DNA from: Methylococcaceae bacterium
Lineage (GTDB): Bacteria; Pseudomonadota; Gammaproteobacteria; Methylococcales; Methylococcaceae
Assembly (NCBI GenBank): GCA_012026715.1
Contig: VEPB01000540.1
Location: 1 to 17,020 of the forward strand
Reading direction: 5' to 3'
Length of the DNA stretch: 17,020 nt
Part shown: positions 15,461 to 17,020 of the stretch, in pieces
Layout: each line of letters begins with the position of its first letter
How positions within the stretch are numbered: the first letter of the stretch is position 1
Notes under the pieces: model-generated
What the model saw: only the letters and a program-made list of their open reading frames with translations
Told to the model about the DNA's origin: nothing
The model's database searches: none
Program-made: the position numbers and the translations under genes

Positions 15461-15787
15461 ATGCCCCAGTTGAACACCAAAAGTCGCTTGCTTGATTCTT
15501 CCGTCAATGCCGCAGTTGTGGGCGTTCTGTTGCTGGCCTGTGCCGGAATGGCACAGGCCAAGCCGGACGAGGTTACCGATCAGCAAGTTCGTGGCTGCTC
15601 TTACCTAGATCGGGTCGAAGGCTCTTCCGGTTACGGGAAAAACCAAGATTGGAAAGGAATCGCCAAGTACTCCGCGTTGAGCAAGGCTCGCAACCTGGGG
15701 GCGAGCCACATCGTGTGGGAACGGGTCGCTCCGGTGGGGGTGTTCAACGGCACAGCGACGGCTCGGGCCTACAGTTGCAAGTCGTGA
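15461..15787 (+). CDS. Small exported DUF4156/RcsF-like protein
   Basis: This 108-residue protein has an N-terminal export signal (residues 1-33, hydrophobic core AAVVGVLLLACAGMAQA). It could be cut by signal peptidase I at AQA-K34, or C27 in LLAC could serve as a lipobox cysteine. The mature part, GCSYLDRVEGSSGYG, then ALSKARNLGASHIVWERV and a C-terminal AYSC, resembles the DUF4156/RcsF-like fold, in which cysteines such as C46 and C106 may form a disulfide. I chose the ATG at 15461 because AGAGGT lies six bases upstream; an ATG 18 codons earlier would put charged residues before the signal. The role is unknown. The amt gene follows 71 bp later on the same strand. Confidence 0.7.
   Translation: MPQLNTKSRLLDSSVNAAVVGVLLLACAGMAQAKPDEVTDQQVRGCSYLDRVEGSSGYGKNQDWKGIAKYSALSKARNLGASHIVWERVAPVGVFNGTATARAYSCKS
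15534..15560 (+). repeat. Perfect 11-bp inverted repeat inside the signal-peptide codons
   Basis: TGGCCTGTGCC (15534-15544) is followed, after five bases, by its exact reverse complement (15550-15560). On RNA this is a stable GC-rich hairpin about 75 nt into the coding region, over the codons for LACAGMAQA. It lacks a following U-run. Confidence 0.75.
15764..15779 (+). promoter_or_regulatory. Candidate sigma-54 (-24/-12) promoter for amt
   Basis: CGGGCC-N5-TTGCA matches the sigma-54 pattern TGGCAC-N5-TTGCA at 8 of 11 positions. The two invariant pairs, GG (15765-15766) and GC (15777-15778), are exactly ten bases apart. It lies at the end of the upstream gene, about 80 nt before the amt ATG. 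Ammonium transporter genes are often controlled by sigma-54 and NtrC. No NtrC site was recognised. Confidence 0.35.
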
Positions 15788-15796
15788 GAAGGCGGT

Positions 15797-15834
15797 CGCC
15801 GGTTGATCCGGCGGCAGTCTCGGTGGTTCCACCG
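15797..15834 (+). repeat. Two adjacent inverted repeats before amt
   Basis: CGCCGG (15797-15802) pairs with CCGGCG (15808-15813) over a five-base loop. CGGTGG (15821-15826) pairs with CCACCG (15829-15834) over two bases. Both are perfect. Neither is followed by a T-run, so intrinsic termination is unlikely. They lie between the DUF4156-like stop and the amt ribosome binding site, and could be operators, leader hairpins or attenuating structures. Confidence 0.55.
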
Positions 15835-15858
15835 CGCCGGAAACGGAGAGGATTGCGG

Positions 15859-17020
15859 ATGTCGGCCGCTGTGGCGGCGATGTCTCTGGTCGCAGCCGCG
15901 ACCGTTCGCGCGGACGAACTCAATTCGGCCGATACCGCCTGGATTCTGACGGCCTCCGGCCTGGTGCTGTTCATGACGGTGCCGGGCCTCGCGCTGTTCT
16001 ATGGGGGGCTGGTGCGCACCCGCAACGTCTTGTCGGTGCTCATGCAGTGCTTCGCGATTACTTCCCTGGTTTCCATCCTGTGGATGCTGGCCGGGTACAG
16101 CCTCGCGCTCACCGGCGGCGGCGCTTGGCAGGACCTGGTGGGCGGCGGTGGCCGCCTGCTGTTGCAGGCCATGAATGCCGATTCATTGCGAGATAATCTG
16201 CCCGAAACCGTGTTTTGCATGTATCACCTGGCCTTCGCGGTCTTCGCCCCGGCGCTGATCGTGGGTGGCGTGGCCGAGCGCATCCGGTTCTCCGCTTTGC
16301 TGTGGTTTGTCGCGGCCTGGGTGATTTTGGTCTATGTGCCGGTGTGTCATTGGGTTTGGGGTGGCGGCTGGCTGGCCCAGCGGGGCGTCATGGACTTCGC
16401 CGGCGGGCTGGTGGTACATGTCTCGGGAGGCGTCGCGGCGCTCGCTGGCGCGCTGATGGTCGGGCCTCGGCGGGGGTTTCCGCGCAGTCCCATGCCGCCT
16501 CACAACCTCACCATGACCGCCACCGGGGCCGGAATCCTGTGGGTCGGCTGGCACGGCTTCAGTGCCGGCAGCGCCCTGATGGCCAACGGTGCCGCTGGGA
16601 TCGCCATGCTTGCCACCCACCTGAGCGCGGCCGGTGGATCGATGGCGTGGATGTCGGCCGAGTGGCTCCGCTTCGGCAAGCCCACCGGATTGGGCCTCAT
16701 GACAGGCATGATCGCGGGCCTGGGGATGGTGGCGCCGGCGGCGGGGTACGTCAGCCCGTTTGGCGGTTTAGCGATCGGCTTGATTGCGGGTGGACTATGT
16801 TTTTTCACCCTTCACGCCATCAAGTATCGGCTGCAGATCGATGACAGCCTCGACGTGTTCGCCATTCATGGGGTTGGCGGCATCGTCGGTGCGGCATTGA
16901 CGGCGGTGTTCGCCTCGTCCGACCTGGGCGGTGCCGGCACCTGGGCGGAAGGCGGGATATTGGGACAACTGAAGATGCAGGTCCTCGGCGTCGCCGCTGT
17001 ACTGATCTGGAGCGCCGCGA
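15859..17020 (+). CDS. amt: Amt family ammonium transporter, 3' end missing
   Basis: The frame is open from the ATG at 15859 to the right edge (387 codons seen). GGAGAGG (15845-15851) is seven bases upstream. The protein begins with a cleavable-looking signal (MSAAVAAMSLVAAATVRADE) and then many hydrophobic helices. Amt landmarks are TVPGLALFYGGLVRTRNVLSV, FAVFAPALIVGGVAERIRFSAL, D179 in MDFAGG, the twin pore histidines H187 (VVHVSGG) and H337 (AIHGVGG), and the conserved gate-region motif as GWHGFSAGSAL. The last differs from the common WFGFN by His for Phe and Ser for Asn. It should conduct ammonium across the inner membrane. A GlnK gene, a usual partner, would lie outside the window if present. 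Confidence 0.93.
   Translation, partial: MSAAVAAMSLVAAATVRADELNSADTAWILTASGLVLFMTVPGLALFYGGLVRTRNVLSVLMQCFAITSLVSILWMLAGYSLALTGGGAWQDLVGGGGRLLLQAMNADSLRDNLPETVFCMYHLAFAVFAPALIVGGVAERIRFSALLWFVAAWVILVYVPVCHWVWGGGWLAQRGVMDFAGGLVVHVSGGVAALAGALMVGPRRGFPRSPMPPHNLTMTATGAGILWVGWHGFSAGSALMANGAAGIAMLATHLSAAGGSMAWMSAEWLRFGKPTGLGLMTGMIAGLGMVAPAAGYVSPFGGLAIGLIAGGLCFFTLHAIKYRLQIDDSLDVFAIHGVGGIVGAALTAVFASSDLGGAGTWAEGGILGQLKMQVLGVAAVLIWSAA

Overview
The window comes from a GC-rich Gammaproteobacterium. The evidence is the set of housekeeping genes (rimO, an oligopeptidase A of E. coli length, an Aer-like aerotaxis receptor, KdpDE, an Amt ammonium channel) and their close match to gammaproteobacterial family members. 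A methanotroph or purple-sulfur-type lineage is possible, but nothing here fixes the genus.

Left part (1-4587). The 5' end of rimO leaves the window on the minus strand. A 212-bp gap follows, then a tight two-gene plus-strand unit (396-2447): an SMC/ABC-type AAA ATPase and an HNH nuclease that together look like PtuA and PtuB of the Septu anti-phage system. Next come a gamma-class carbonic anhydrase-like protein (minus strand) and, divergent from it, lemA followed by a membrane protein with a GIDE-like domain and a canonical EF-hand loop.

Middle part (4598-15261). Every gene here is on the minus strand. In transcription order they are kdpD and kdpE (joined by an ATGA overlap), an Aer-like PAS chemoreceptor, gcvT, a cNBD-HDOD signalling protein, prlC (oligopeptidase A), and an exported DUF3108-like protein whose likely start lies inside the end of prlC. 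kdpDE is not next to kdpFABC.

Right part (15461-17020). A small exported DUF4156/RcsF-like protein is followed by an Amt ammonium transporter that runs off the end of the window. A sigma-54-like -24/-12 element and two adjacent hairpins lie just upstream of amt, which would suit nitrogen control.

The accessory element of most interest is the Septu-like pair. It sits between housekeeping genes with no integrase, transposase or reverse transcriptase in view. The other noteworthy points are the kdpDE pair apart from its pump genes, the EF-hand in the GIDE-like protein, and the perfect inverted repeats at 15534-15834. No tRNA, rRNA, CRISPR array or insertion sequence was seen.
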